Source: Raffaelea ambrosiae
Lineage: Eukaryota; Ascomycota; Sordariomycetes; Ophiostomatales; Ophiostomataceae
Direction: 5' to 3'
DNA length: 64,000 nt
NCBI GenBank assembly: GCA_002778195.1
Contig: PCDI01000007.1
Location: 219,735-283,734 of the forward strand
Position numbers and translations under genes: made by a program. Below are positions 48,079 to 58,790 of the stretch, in pieces; positions within the stretch are counted from its first letter, which is position 1, and every line of letters starts with the position of its first letter. Under the pieces are notes generated by a model. It was given only the letters and a program-made list of their open reading frames with translations, made no database searches and was not told the origin of the DNA.

Positions 48079-48192
48079 GTATGCAGTATGTGCATCGTGT
48101 GCAGTATGCGTGCAGTATGCGTGCAGTGTGTGTGTAGTATGTGGGCAGTGTGTGGGCAGTGTGTGTGCAGGCGCGTGCAGGCGCGTGCAGTG
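48079..48192 (+). repeat. GTGCAGT-type minisatellite, about ten units
   Basis: Degenerate 11-mers (GCGTGCAGTAT, GTGGGCAGTGT and similar) pass into perfect 10-mers GCGCGTGCAG near 48171–48190. Confidence 0.8.
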
Positions 48193-48811
48193 CAAGTGCT
48201 GCATGCATCTCAACTTGGAACAATGAACACCAACCGATTGCTCGTCCTTGTATCTGACATGCACCGTCCGAGCGTGCAGGAGGGAAGACCCCTGGCCTTC
48301 TACTATGTAAGAGCGAGAATCCTGGGCGGAGAAGCCCGCTAACACCAACCGTTACGGGAGGCCTTTCCCCAATTTGCCCTACCCTGTTTGATTTCTGGGG
48401 TCTTTTTCTCCCCTTGTTTGCCTTGTACTCGAATGCCCTGTTTCCCTTGTTTGCCGCCCCCCTGAATAGGGAGCCGAGCCGAGACCTGCGTTTGTAGGCA
48501 TGCATATAGTAATAGCAACTAACTAGTTATTACGAGTACATAGACGACGAGGAGCGGCAGGCGTCCGTACATGGTAGAAAGTGCAGGAGGATAGGAGATC
48601 CGGTATGGTGTTGTTAGTGCTGCTAGTCTGATATATGACAGACCATGCAAATACGAAGCCTGCTTCTGGGCCGACGCAAGGCTCGGGGACCTTGTCTGTT
48701 CGGGTCTCGGCTCGGCGTGGAGGGGCAGCCGATAAGACGGGTGGAAAAATGGAAGAATGTCAAGCAAGAACCAAAAGAAGAAAGAAGAAAGAAAGAAAGA
48801 ACCCCCCCCCC

Positions 48812-48816
48812 NNNNN
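48812..48816. other. Assembly gap (5 N) inside a poly-C run
   Basis: Five Ns are flanked by ten Cs on the left and five on the right; a GAAA-rich tract lies to the left and a 10-mer repeat to the right. The true length of this segment is unknown. Confidence 0.95.
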
Positions 48817-48833
48817 CCCCCTCTCAACGTCCC

Positions 48834-48900
48834 AGCATGCCCTGCATGCCCTAGCATGTCCCGGCATGTCTCAACATGCTCCAACATGCTCCAACACGCC
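48834..48900 (+). repeat. 10-mer minisatellite (CATG-cored), about seven copies
   Basis: Degenerate units such as CATGTCCCGG and CATGCTCCAA repeat about every 10 bp, starting 18 bp after the assembly gap. Confidence 0.8.
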
Positions 48901-50732
48901 CCCAAAACCCCCCTTTATAAAATAAACCTGATAGGGGAGGGCTGGGCATGCTACGAGGCTGCCGCCCATAACGTACTCGTACAAGGCCATTGTGGGAGTG
49001 GATAATACGAGGGCGGGCAGGGTGATGCATCACATGAGAGCTGTCACTCGGGGTGCAGAAAGGGCAGCGGGTCAGCAACCAGAACAGAAGGCAACCGATC
49101 AGCAAAGAAAACAAAAGAGTTAGCGGCAAGCAGACTGTCAGCAAGCACCGTCCCGATGGGCGACAGAATCGAACCACCAGGGCGTCGTTAGGCCGCCAGA
49201 GAAGGGAAGGGCGATAAAAAATAAAATAAAAAAGATAGAAAGAAAAACCAAGGAAGCCAGGCCGACACAGCCAGGTGGATGGACATGGGAGTCTCGTGGC
49301 AATTTTGATTTTGTCGGGTTGTATTTCCGCTTTGTGGTGATCTCTTTGTGGCCTTGCATATGGGTTGCTGATCTGTTCTTGTGTCTTGTCACTATGTTTC
49401 TCGCTAGCTGTCTTTTATGTCCTTTTTTGTCATATTTTGTCTTTTCTCGTCTCCTATTGTCTCCTGTTCTTGCTCTCCGTCTTCTCATAAGATCACCATC
49501 ATCATGTGTTTATCGTCTGTTGTTTGTCTTTCTCGATTTTCTTGATTTTCTTTCTTCCACCTACCTTCTGGGCTTCTTCCTAGCAAACTCCAGCAATCTA
49601 TCCCCTTCTTGTCTTACAAGCCTTGAATCCCCCCCACCATCTCTTCCTTGTTCTTTTCCCAAAAAATCATCTTCAAACTCTCTTTTCTCTCGCGTTTCTT
49701 CCTCTCCCCCCCCTGCTGCCCCCCTTGCTTGCTGGCCCTGTCAAACAGACTATAAAAAAATTGCCCTGCATGAAGCTGCTGGCATCCGCGTGGAGCTGCC
49801 AGGCCGCGGCACCGTTGTCTCGGCCCCAAAAATAACTGCAACGTCATCTGTCTGCGGGTGCAGCCAACTTTTTTTTCTGTGCCTCTCTGTGAAATTCACG
49901 TACTCGCACTCTGCTTGCAGGACTGGGTTCTTCCACTTTATTTTCATTTTTCATTTTTTTACTTGTCCCATGTATCCCGTTGCCATATGCGCCGGCCTAT
50001 GCATCCGCACTATACATACATAGTGCTGAGAGAGTGTGTGTGCAGTGTGGCCGAGCCAGGGGTTTTGGAGATACTGGCTGTTGGTTACACGAGCCGTGAT
50101 TGCCTCTACTCATAGGGGGGAAGAATCCTGCTGGCCTGGCTGGCTACTGTGCCCTGTGCCCATTGGTGGTGGGTTTAGTGGACCCACCAGACCGGTCAAG
50201 GCCCTCGGGACGCCTGAAACGACACACTATGGGCACGTTGGACCGTGCTCAGAGCCCGCTAGCAGAAGGCACTGTGAGCCGGATCCTGTGGGCCATACAT
50301 GCGAGTAGTAACTACGCAGTAATAGCTCAGCACACGCTACGGTGTTATGTATGCACCTAGTAATATGGCACCCTTTCTGTTCGAGCCACCAAATCATAAG
50401 CCCACGACAGATTCACGAAACACGTCACACGTCGCCTCTTTCATCTCCCACGTCCCCTCGTCCACACGCACAAGTCTGCACGACCAGCCAGCGCCGCCAT
50501 TCAGGGTTTCGGCGTCACCGTTAAATGAATACAGCCAGCGCCGCAGCATAGGCCTGGTGCCAAAGCGGGGAAGCCACGGCAAACCTGATTCAAGCAGAAA
50601 GCCATCTCGCCATCTCGCCAAAATTGAAGAACCAGCGTTTCCTTCCGGCCACCACCACCTCTCAAAGCAGAACGGCTGCCCGATAGCCGACGCCACAGCA
50701 AGAGAAGAAGAAAGCAGGGGAAAAAAGAAAGA

Positions 50733-50774
50733 GAATAAAAAAACAAAACAAAACAATACAAAACAAAACAAAAA
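50733..50774 (+). repeat. AAAAC microsatellite
   Basis: About seven AAAAC units with one T interruption, preceded by an A-rich, GAAA-containing stretch. Confidence 0.8.
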
Positions 50775-51676
50775 AGCCGCCGTTGCATTCCATTGCCCTC
50801 CACACCCGCTGCGACCAGGCCTGACCACTGGTCAGAACCGAGAGAACTGACAAAACCGGACGGACAAATTCAGATCCTGGCCTGTTGCTGCATGGTTCGT
50901 CTCGTTGTCGCCGGCTCTGTGACCACCACGCCTCGTTCATCTCGGCCGCTGCCTTGACCGTTGTTGCTCTCCTGGACGCGCGTGGCCTCTGGGGTGCCTC
51001 GTTCCATTTCGTCATTGGCACGGCACTCCGTCTGAGCCGTGCCCGGCTGCAGCGTTGCTTCGCCGGCTCGCCTGGCGTACCGGTCTGGCAGTAGCCCGGC
51101 AGTAGTGCCAGTTTGGCCAGGTTTGTCAGTTCTAAACTGTAACCTGTCGTCTGTCACTCGCCACGTTGTGCTCTGTGTTCTTCTTCACTATCTATAGCTG
51201 GCCTCTGCTATTAATTCATCTTCCGTCGGCTCATCCCAGCGTGGCCGATGCTGCTCTGTTTAATTGACGTTTGAGAAATTGGGAGAGACGAAAGCAGAGA
51301 AGAGCGAGAGAGGGGCAAAAAACAAGGCAACACGGCGTCGGAACGAGGAGATTGGACGGCGTCGCCGAGGACGGCCAAAAAAAAAAAAAGCTACGAGTTT
51401 CACCAAAAAACGGACCATCACAGAGCCACACACAAACAGCGCCCAAAGCACATCGACCACGCCAAAACACACAACACCCGCTGTCACCTCCTGCCACCTC
51501 TGCTGCCACCCACGGCTCACCCACCTGCTGCTAATAATACCACCCTCGCAGGCTCCGTGACTGACCGGCTCTGCTACGCCCCCCCACTGGGCTTGCTGCA
51601 GCCGCCTGCGCGTGGTGGTGATACCACCATTCTTCCCGTATTATTACATACGCACACTACTCGTACACAGCACACG

Positions 51677-52028
51677 GTAAGTCTCTGCTCATCACTCCCC
51701 TCCTTTGGTTGCCTTCGGTCTCGGTTCTGCCTCCGGAACCCCCATTTCTACCCCAACCGTCTTTTCGCTTCCTCGGCCGTCTGTTGGCATGGGCTTTGGC
51801 TTTGCATGCAGGTCAGCCGATGCACCACATTTGCCGAGTGGCCCCCCCATCCCCTAGTACCTTCCTGCGGGCCTTCCTGCGGGCCTTCCTGCTGCCTTCC
51901 TACTATGTACTCTTCTTGACCTACATGCCTCCCCCCCACCGCGTCCTCCGTCCCCCCTCACACCCTCCACCCGCACCCCCATAGGTAGAGCCGAAGCGTG
52001 ACGTGCTTGCTAACCATGCCTGTTGCAG
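51677..52028 (+). other. Predicted intron in the 5' leader of the TBC gene
   Basis: A consensus donor GTAAGT at 51677, a branch site GCTAAC at 52009–52014 and the acceptor TTGCAG ending at 52028 define a 352-nt intron that stops two bases before the ATG at 52031. If real, it removes the in-frame ATG at 52016 and fixes the start. It contains a three-copy 12-mer (51861–51896). Confidence 0.6.
51861..51896 (+). repeat. 12-mer tandem repeat, three copies
   Basis: CTTCCTGCGGGC occurs twice perfectly, followed by a third copy ending CTGCC. It lies inside the predicted leader intron of the TBC gene. Confidence 0.85.
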
Positions 52029-52030
52029 CC

Positions 52031-53989
52031 ATGGCCGACAGCCAGGGAACCAGCCAGGCAATGGACCAGGCAATCGAGAGCCGCGGTGCTGCTCCGGAGC
52101 TACCGCCGCCGCCAGCGGGTCGGCCGATGCGGGTCGGCGCGTTGCCCACCGACCCAGTCTCAGAAGCTTCTCCGACTGCCACGGGTGACGACCGGGCAAG
52201 CGTCTCCGGCTGGTCCGATAGGGAGGTCAAGGAAGAGGCCGAGACCACCACGGCCAGATCTACATCGTCCCTGACCACGCCGTCGCCATTCTCGTCTGAG
52301 GCAGAGGACGTCGTGGACGAGAAGCATGTTGCTGCCCAGGAGGAGCTAGCCCGGGATGCCCGAAATGCCAAGGACGAGAAACCCGCCAAACGCGAAGAGC
52401 TCGAGGATGACATCAAGCCGGAAGAAGTGTCCTCTTCCAAGCAGCACAAGCACATCAGCCCGGCTGCTGCTGCCAAGGCCCAGCAGATCCGCAGCGCCTG
52501 CGAGCGCGCCGACTTTGCCCAGCTGCAAGCGCTGGCCCAGTCTGAAGGCGGCTTCCTGAACGACGACCTTCGTCAATTAGCTTGTATGATATGGCCTCTC
52601 ATTCCCTTTTTTTCCCCCTTTCTTTTGCTACGGCTCGTTGTTGCTGTACCTTGCTGACCAAAGCCCAGGGCCTGTCCTACTTGGTGTGCCTGCCGAGGCC
52701 GTCAGCCAAGCCGATCCGGCTGGCGCCTGGAAAGAGCTGCCCCAGCACCGCGACGAGGAGCAGGTCGAAGTGGATGTCAACCGGGCTTTTGTGCACTACC
52801 CTCAACGTGAGCAGACATTGTGATATGCAAGTCCTATCCAGTTTTTTTCTTGTTCCTCGTACTAACACCTACCCCCACCCCACCAGACACAACCGATGCC
52901 GAGGAAGAGCGCCAGAAGCGCGCCCTGTCCGACCTCATCGTCGAGGTGCTGCGGCGTCACCCCTATCTGTGCTACTTCCAGGGCTTCCACGACATCTGCC
53001 AGGTTTTCTTATTGGTGTTGCCCCCACCGCTGCGCACGCCGGCCGTCGTCCGCCTGGCTGTCCTGCGCATCCGCGACTTCATGCTGCCCACTATTGACGC
53101 CGCCGTCCAGCAGCTGCTCCTGCTGCCCGACATTCTGCGCGTCGCCGACCCGCCGCTCTGGTCCCACCTGCGGCTCGCCCAGCACCCCCGGCCCTTTTTT
53201 GCCCTCAGCGGCACGCTCACCATGTATGCCCACGACGTGCGCTCGCTCGGCGCCATTGCCCGGCTGTTTGATGTCTTGCTGGCCCGCCCGCCCGCGTTTT
53301 CTTTGTATCTTTTTGCCGCCATTGTGTGCGCCCACCGGGACGCCCTCTTTGCCACACCGGCCGACGAGCCTGAGATGCTGCACCACATTCTGTCGAAGCT
53401 GCCCGGTAGGGCCGGAGGCGGGGACGACACGGAAGAAGAGCACGATGCGTACGACGAGAAGAAGACGCGAAGAAGCAGCAAGGGCAGCACACGCGAAAAG
53501 GCAGACCCCCACACCATTGACGCCGACGACGACACCGACATTGACAGCCGCCCGCCCCCACCCATGGATGCTCTGGTCCGTGCCGCTGCCAAGCTCGCCG
53601 ATGCCCATCCGCCGCACACGCTGCCGGTCTGGCGGGCGGTGTCGCGGTCGTCTGTGCTCAAGACGGCCAGCGACCCGGCCCGCGCGGCTGCCACGCAGAC
53701 GCTGGACGACGGCGAGCAGCTGTTCCATGCGCACGTGCGGGAGATTGAGCAGGCCGAGAGGCGGCGGCAGCAGCGGGAGCGGGTGCGGCGGCTGCTGCGG
53801 CAGTACCGGGGTCCGATCCGGGCCGTGGGTGTGGCCGTGCTGGTGGGTGCGGTGGCGATCTTGTTGCGGCGGTCTGGCATTGCCGCTGGCGGAAGTGGAG
53901 GAGCAGCAGGTCTGGGAACGAGCTCGATCCTGTCTGGACGGCTGGGATCATTGTCCTCGCTGCTCTCGAGTCTGGGCCTACGTCCTTGA
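52031..53989 (+). CDS. gyp8: TBC-domain Rab GTPase-activating protein, TBC1D20/Gyp8 type
   Basis: Exons 52031–52583, 52669–52806 and 52887–53989 give 597 residues. Residues 1–150 are Ser/Glu/Asp-rich and probably disordered. The TBC domain (about 160–460) opens with RQLAWPVLLGVP, rebuilt across intron 1, and carries both catalytic fingers: Arg223 in VDVNRAFVHYP and Gln262 in YLCYFQGFHDICQ. A hydrophobic segment at about 541–558 (AVGVAVLVGAVAILL) near the C-terminus suits a tail anchor; TBC1D20 is an ER membrane protein acting on Rab1/Ypt1, so a role at the ER–Golgi boundary is inferred. A charged, low-complexity loop (about 360–410, EEEHDAYDEKKTRRSS and IDADDDTDIDS) interrupts the second half of the domain. 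The next ATG upstream (52016) would be removed by the predicted leader intron. Confidence 0.9.
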
Positions 53990-54404
53990 TCGATAGAGAT
54001 CTCTGTCGACAAGTGTATTTCTATCGATTGACATGTTTTTTTACTGCTCTCTTCCAGATATTTTGTACGAATAGGCGATTCTACTGGGGCGTTTTATGCC
54101 ACGAAGGGCCGATACGATACTTTTACGGAGACATACCGAGACACAACGGACACAAAGGACACAAAAGACACACACAAACATAGTAAGATTATGGAGCCAC
54201 ATGTAGAATACAATTGGAAAAAAAAAGAGAAACCCTCCCACTGAGGAAAAAAAAAGAACCAAACAAAACAAGAAAAGCCATTATACGTACATTTTTTTCC
54301 CAGGTCGTTTGTCACTTGATGCAAAGGAAGTCCCTCCATATTTATCTCGTCTCTCCCGTCTTCCGGTCCCTTGGTGTCCCCTTCCCTTTCCGCCGATGTC
54401 TTTT
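53990..54404. other. Intergenic, 3' flanks of convergent TBC and Vps52 genes
   Basis: About 415 bp, A/C-rich (ACAC and poly-A) toward the Vps52 3' end. Nothing else seen. Confidence 0.6.
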
Positions 54405-56869
54405 CTACGCCCCCTCTTGGAATGCCGCCTTGAGCGTCTCCATGTGCTGCTTCTGGTCCGCCGTCAGCTTGCCCCCGTTCACGTCGCTGATGATCGTCAG
54501 CACCAGCGAGTAGTTGTTGTATAGGAACCGCTCCCGCTTCCGCCGCTCGCTCACGCCGTTGCCCCGGCCAAACGCTGCCTGGCTGTACTTTGTCAGGAAC
54601 GCCTCGACCTCGCTCCGCAGCCGGTGCAGACTCGTCACGACCGGCTCGTCGTCGCCCGCCTCCGTGCTCAGTGCCAGGATCCCGTGCAGCAGCTGGCCGA
54701 ACCGCTGCGTGACCACGTGCGGCGCCGCCGACATGGCGGCCGCCGAGGTCACGAGCGTCGCCGGAATGCTGGCCGTCAGGTGGTGCATGCTCTCGCAGTG
54801 GTGGTCCATGATGACCTGGAAGCGCGGCCACAGCAGCATGTTGGTCGCGTTGATGTACCCGTCGACGGCCGGCACCTTGCGCCGCTGCAGCTCAAAGGCA
54901 AAGTGCTGGTTCAGCCGGATGCACAGCAGCACGCCCAGGCAGTCGTACGTCTCGGCCGTCAGCGTGCGCGTCATCGCCTGCCCCAGCGCAAACGTCGGCT
55001 CAAACACATAGTTGAAGTGGCGCGCAATCGTCGCGTACGACAGCGCCGGCGCAAAGAAGCTGGCCAGGAACGTGTACTCGGCCGTCGCGTTGTCCACCAG
55101 CGCCAGGTTGAAGTGCCGGAAGGGGACCTCGAGGTAGGTGCTTGTTGTTGTTGCTGCTCCTCCTCCTCCTCCTCCTCCCTCTTCGGCTAGATAGGACGGC
55201 AGGGCCGTCTGGTTGGGTCCCTTCAGCAGATCAATGCGCCGCCCCAGACTGAACGCGTCGTGCGGCGGGCCCGACGAGGCGCCCCGGCTGCTGCTCTTGC
55301 CGCCGAACGCACCACTTAGCGCCACCGACGCCACGCCCCCGCCGCCCGACGACGACGTCGACAGGTGCTCGTCGTGGCCCAGTACGTCGTTCTTATCGAG
55401 CGCGTGCAGCTTGAGCTTCTCGAGCGACTTGCCGTAGCGGGCAAACTGGTTGCTGTAGTACCAACGCATGGTGTTGCGGTAGGCCTGGCCGATCTCGTCG
55501 GCCAGCGTCGGGTGGTGCCGGTGTAAGAACGTGTACAGGTCCTTGAACTTGAGAAATCCCTGCTGCTGGATAATCTGCGCGTTGATGTGCGGCGACCGCA
55601 GTGCCTTGATCTGCGCGACCAGAAAGTCTCGTATTCGTTCGACGGCCTGGAGGCACAAAGTTTAGCATACAATATAGAGTACTGTATCAGTCCCCAAATA
55701 GGAATATCTGCAGGTCGGCGGGGAGGTAATAGCAACCTTGTTTACGAGCTTTTCCAGCAGCGGCAGGAGGTCGGCTGCCGCCTTGGTTGGTCTTGGTGGC
55801 GGCTGATGCTGTTGATGATGTTGCTGTTGTTGTTGGGGCTTCTTGTGCTGTAGTGGTGATGCTGGTGCCACTGCCACGTCTTCATCTTCGTCGTCGTCGT
55901 CGTCGTCGTCGTCATCGTCGTCATCGTCTTCCTCTTCTTTATCCTCCCCGGTCTTGCCAGACGCACTCCGCAGGTTGGCCGCCCTGCGGTCCAGCTCCCG
56001 CAAGCACTGCACCCATTGCTCGTCAATGTGGCCCTCAGCAATTTTGTTCACGAGCACCGGCGACACGCTCAGGTCCTCGACAGCTGCGGCCAGACCCTTC
56101 TCGACCGCCTTGCGGTTGTCCAGGCGCACATTCAGGGCGGTCGAGCGCGCCTGCAGGTTCTCAATGTCGGCCGACACCAGCGCCAGGTCGTTTCGGAAGC
56201 TCGTCAGATTCGTCTCGACCGAGTTGAGCACTTCGTCGCAGGCTTGAATGGATTTGTGCAGGTCCTCGAGCTTGGTCTGGTCTTGATCCACTAGCAACCA
56301 AAACATTTGTGGTCAGCAACAAATAAAATAACGCAAGAATGGATTCGTCTCGACAACGTACGCTTTTCTCGTGTTCTTGACGAGTGTATTGCCTCTTTTC
56401 CATCCGGGGCCGGGCCATCCCAGGCCAGCTCGCGCAGTGACAGTCCCCCAAAATCAAAGTCTAGCTCGAGGTCGTCGTCTGTAATCGTCGTATCCGTCGT
56501 GGTCTTCGTAGTCTTCGTAGTTTTCGTAGTCTTCTTCGCGGTGCTTGCATCGTCTGCACCGGCTGAACCGTCCCCCAGCAGCTTCCCCAGCAGCGCCAGA
56601 GCTGCTGCCTCCTTGGCCTTATCATCTTCCACGTCTACTGTTGTAGACTGCCTCAAGGTCGAGCCGTTCTGCTTCCGGTTGGCAGCCAAAAGAGACGTGC
56701 TCGAATCGTTCGAGACAAGCGAAAGCGACGACCCGCGCGGTGGACGCTGAGACGTCATGTAAGGTCCACGGCTTGTGCCTGATGGCCTCCGCGGCAGGGG
56801 TGATGCGGACCGGCTGCCGCTGCCCTGCTGGCCAGCGACGGCCGACTGGCTCAAGCGATCGAGCCACAT
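54405..56869 (-). CDS. vps52: Vps52 subunit of the GARP/EARP tethering complex
   Basis: Exons 56362–56869, 55737–56290 and 54405–55646 give 767 residues. After a Ser/Thr-rich N-terminus (with KTTKTTKTTKTTTD at about 122–135) comes the Vps52 coiled coil (LDQDQTKLEDLHKSIQACDE, then DIENLQARSTALNVRLDNRK, about 168–240), then AVERIRDFLVAQIKALRSP, FNYVFEPTFALGQAMT and YDCLGVLLCIRLNQHFAFE, all typical of Vps52. With Vps51, 53 and 54 it tethers endosome-derived vesicles at the trans-Golgi. An uninterrupted Asp run plus poly-Gln/His/Pro (about 270–330) sits between coiled coil and core. The donor of intron 2 is unusual (GTTGCT at 55736); GTAAAC, nine bases further into the upstream exon, would remove VNK and keep the frame, so that junction is uncertain by three residues. 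Confidence 0.92.
55879..55935 (+). repeat. Coding CGT trinucleotide repeat (poly-Asp in Vps52)
   Basis: About a dozen near-perfect GTC/CGT triplets, read as GAC/GAT on the minus strand, encode the Asp run of Vps52, with Glu interruptions at both ends. Confidence 0.85.
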
Positions 56870-58790
56870 GGCGAGGCTGTCGACATGAAGATGTTGCGCT
56901 CAGGAGAGAAGGGTCGCAGAGTCCAAATTGGCGGGTCAGAAAGAGAAAACTATCTTCGAACACGTGCGTTGCGTCTCATACCGAACCACAGCACAATGGG
57001 AGAAAGCGCAGCAAGATGCTGTTGTCGGAAATCGCAGGACGGGCTGAACGGATCCAAAAGTCAAACGGAGAGCTTTCCCATAATACGAGCAGCATTAAAG
57101 GAGAGCTAGCTTGTAATGGGCGACTTGTCAAAACCGGTTAGTTGTCAAAGGCGGTGAATTACGACTACAAGCCAGTGACTGTAGTCACGTGTCTATAAGC
57201 TGCAGCGCTCCAGCCTAAAGCGGGGTACTTTGTCCACTGTTACTGCCAATCCTCTCGGGTGGGACCGAGACGGCACAATACCCGTGCTATTCAGATTTGG
57301 GACGCGAGATTGTGGTGAGCTTGTGGGCTTGAAAGAGAGATATGCGGTGAGTGTGCGTGCGAGATCTAGATCGACGGATTGAAGGGATTCAGCCATTTTG
57401 GGCGTTGCTGCATGGTGGCTGGACAAACGGCCAACGGTGCTCGTATTTCACTTGTAAGTTGCCAGCAAATATGCAAGACACTCGTATGACTGTCATGTTT
57501 CTTGCAAGACAGACTGTGGATAAGAGAAAGGAAGACGGGTTCTTCGTTCTTACGATACTTTCTGTTGCTGCCGGTTGCCTGGATTCAACAACGGAACGGA
57601 GAGCTCGGTAGTCGTCAGCCCAAGGCAGTGCAAGTCCAGGAAAGTAGAAACATATCAGACGCGGCAAATAAGGCAATAGTTTCTCGACTGCAGATGATTC
57701 ATAAATAAACCGACACGATCTACTGCGAAGAAAGGCCCGCTGGAACCCTACAAGAGCCCATGTTGAGCATGAACAAGCGCAATGAGTAAGTTCGACATAG
57801 GCAAATAGACCCAGGCTGAGGGGCCGTGCTCATCATGGCCGTGGTCCAGCCCGTTGTCCGTTTGCTCGGCCGATATTATCAGCAGGCTGCATCCGGGATG
57901 TCACTTTGCTCTAGCCGAAGATATTCTGTTCTCCTCACTTGTGGAAGCCGGGTTCGGCCGGTTGCTGGCTTGCGATCAACAACAGGAAATCTGGGGAAAT
58001 TCAACGAGATCCCGAAGAGGCATGGCCAAGATAGCTGCTCTTTCCAAGTTGAGACTCGTCGCTTTCGGTGTCCAGCTGCACTTCCGGAAGGCCTGCATTA
58101 GAAGCACTGTACCTCCCTGCCCATTGAGACGCCTGGGCTTCTCCAGCGCAAGGCTAAAGCATGCCGACACCCCTACCAACAGTCCCCTGTAGTGTAATTA
58201 GCCCTTTGGTCAACCATTTCTGCGCTGTAATGCGCTATAGAACCAACACAGGCGATCCCCCAGTCACAGCGCATTCTTTAGTGTATGACTGCTTGCTGGA
58301 CAGTCAGCTCAGTGGCTCACAGCGCCCCTCCGACGCGCAGATAGCCTTACTGAGGCGCCGGTCTGCAGCGACGGGAAAGAACCGCCTATGCGACGAAAAC
58401 CACTAAGCCGAGAGTGCAAGCTTGAAGCGGTCGCCAGCAAGATCTTTGGGCGTGGGAGCTGCTCTGGCTGCGCCCGACCAATAGCAGGTTGTGCATCTTG
58501 TGGGGCCACAGAAATACACAATCCGTCCACCCCGCCCCTCTTTCCAAATTTATCAAAAAAAATTTCCCACGAACTCATTCGCTCCTTCCCCTCCACCCTA
58601 TATTTTCCTGGTCTTTCCCCATTCTTTTCTTCCCTCTGTTTTTTTCTCTCCCTCCCTTGTGGTTTGAATACTAAATTGGTTCAAAACACAAACTTTTTCT
58701 CCCTTCTCTTTTCCTCTTCCAGACTTCGACATCCGTTTCCTGACCTTTCTCGCCCGTTAACGATCTCAACCCCTCCGCAACACCGCCAAG
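56870..58790. other. Divergent promoter region of vps52 and eIF5A
   Basis: No credible gene in 1.9 kb. The last 240 bases (58540–58790) are pyrimidine-rich and look like the eIF5A leader. Open frames of about 110 codons near 57.85–58.2 kb have no recognisable features. Confidence 0.55.

Larger units (their letters stand above)
44109..52030. other. 7.9 kb gene-free, repeat-rich gap between divergent genes
   Basis: This is the longest stretch without a supportable gene. From about 44750 to 46400 the + strand is strongly purine-rich, so the minus strand forms a long pyrimidine-rich leader toward the gene starting at 44108. The middle (47.5–48.9 kb) has three minisatellites and an assembly gap. 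From 49.3 to 49.8 kb and after 51.6 kb the + strand is pyrimidine-rich, pointing toward the TBC gene. It also has three TACTCGTA motifs (48531, 48974, 51658) and four ACTATGTA motifs (47094, 48302, 50017, 51902). Open frames of up to 319 codons are composition artefacts. Confidence 0.55.

Noticed and set aside
49140..49200. GGTTCGATTC on the minus strand, like a tRNA B box
   Set aside because: No matching A box, no acceptor stem, and the T-arm would rely on several G–U pairs; the segment is also too short.
49319..50023. 234-codon open frame with apparent transmembrane character
   Set aside because: T/C-rich DNA always yields Phe/Leu/Ser-rich, membrane-like translations; no conserved motif or good start context.
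50347..50850. 167-codon open frame
   Set aside because: Ends in a Lys/Asn run produced by the AAAAC microsatellite and has no recognisable domain.
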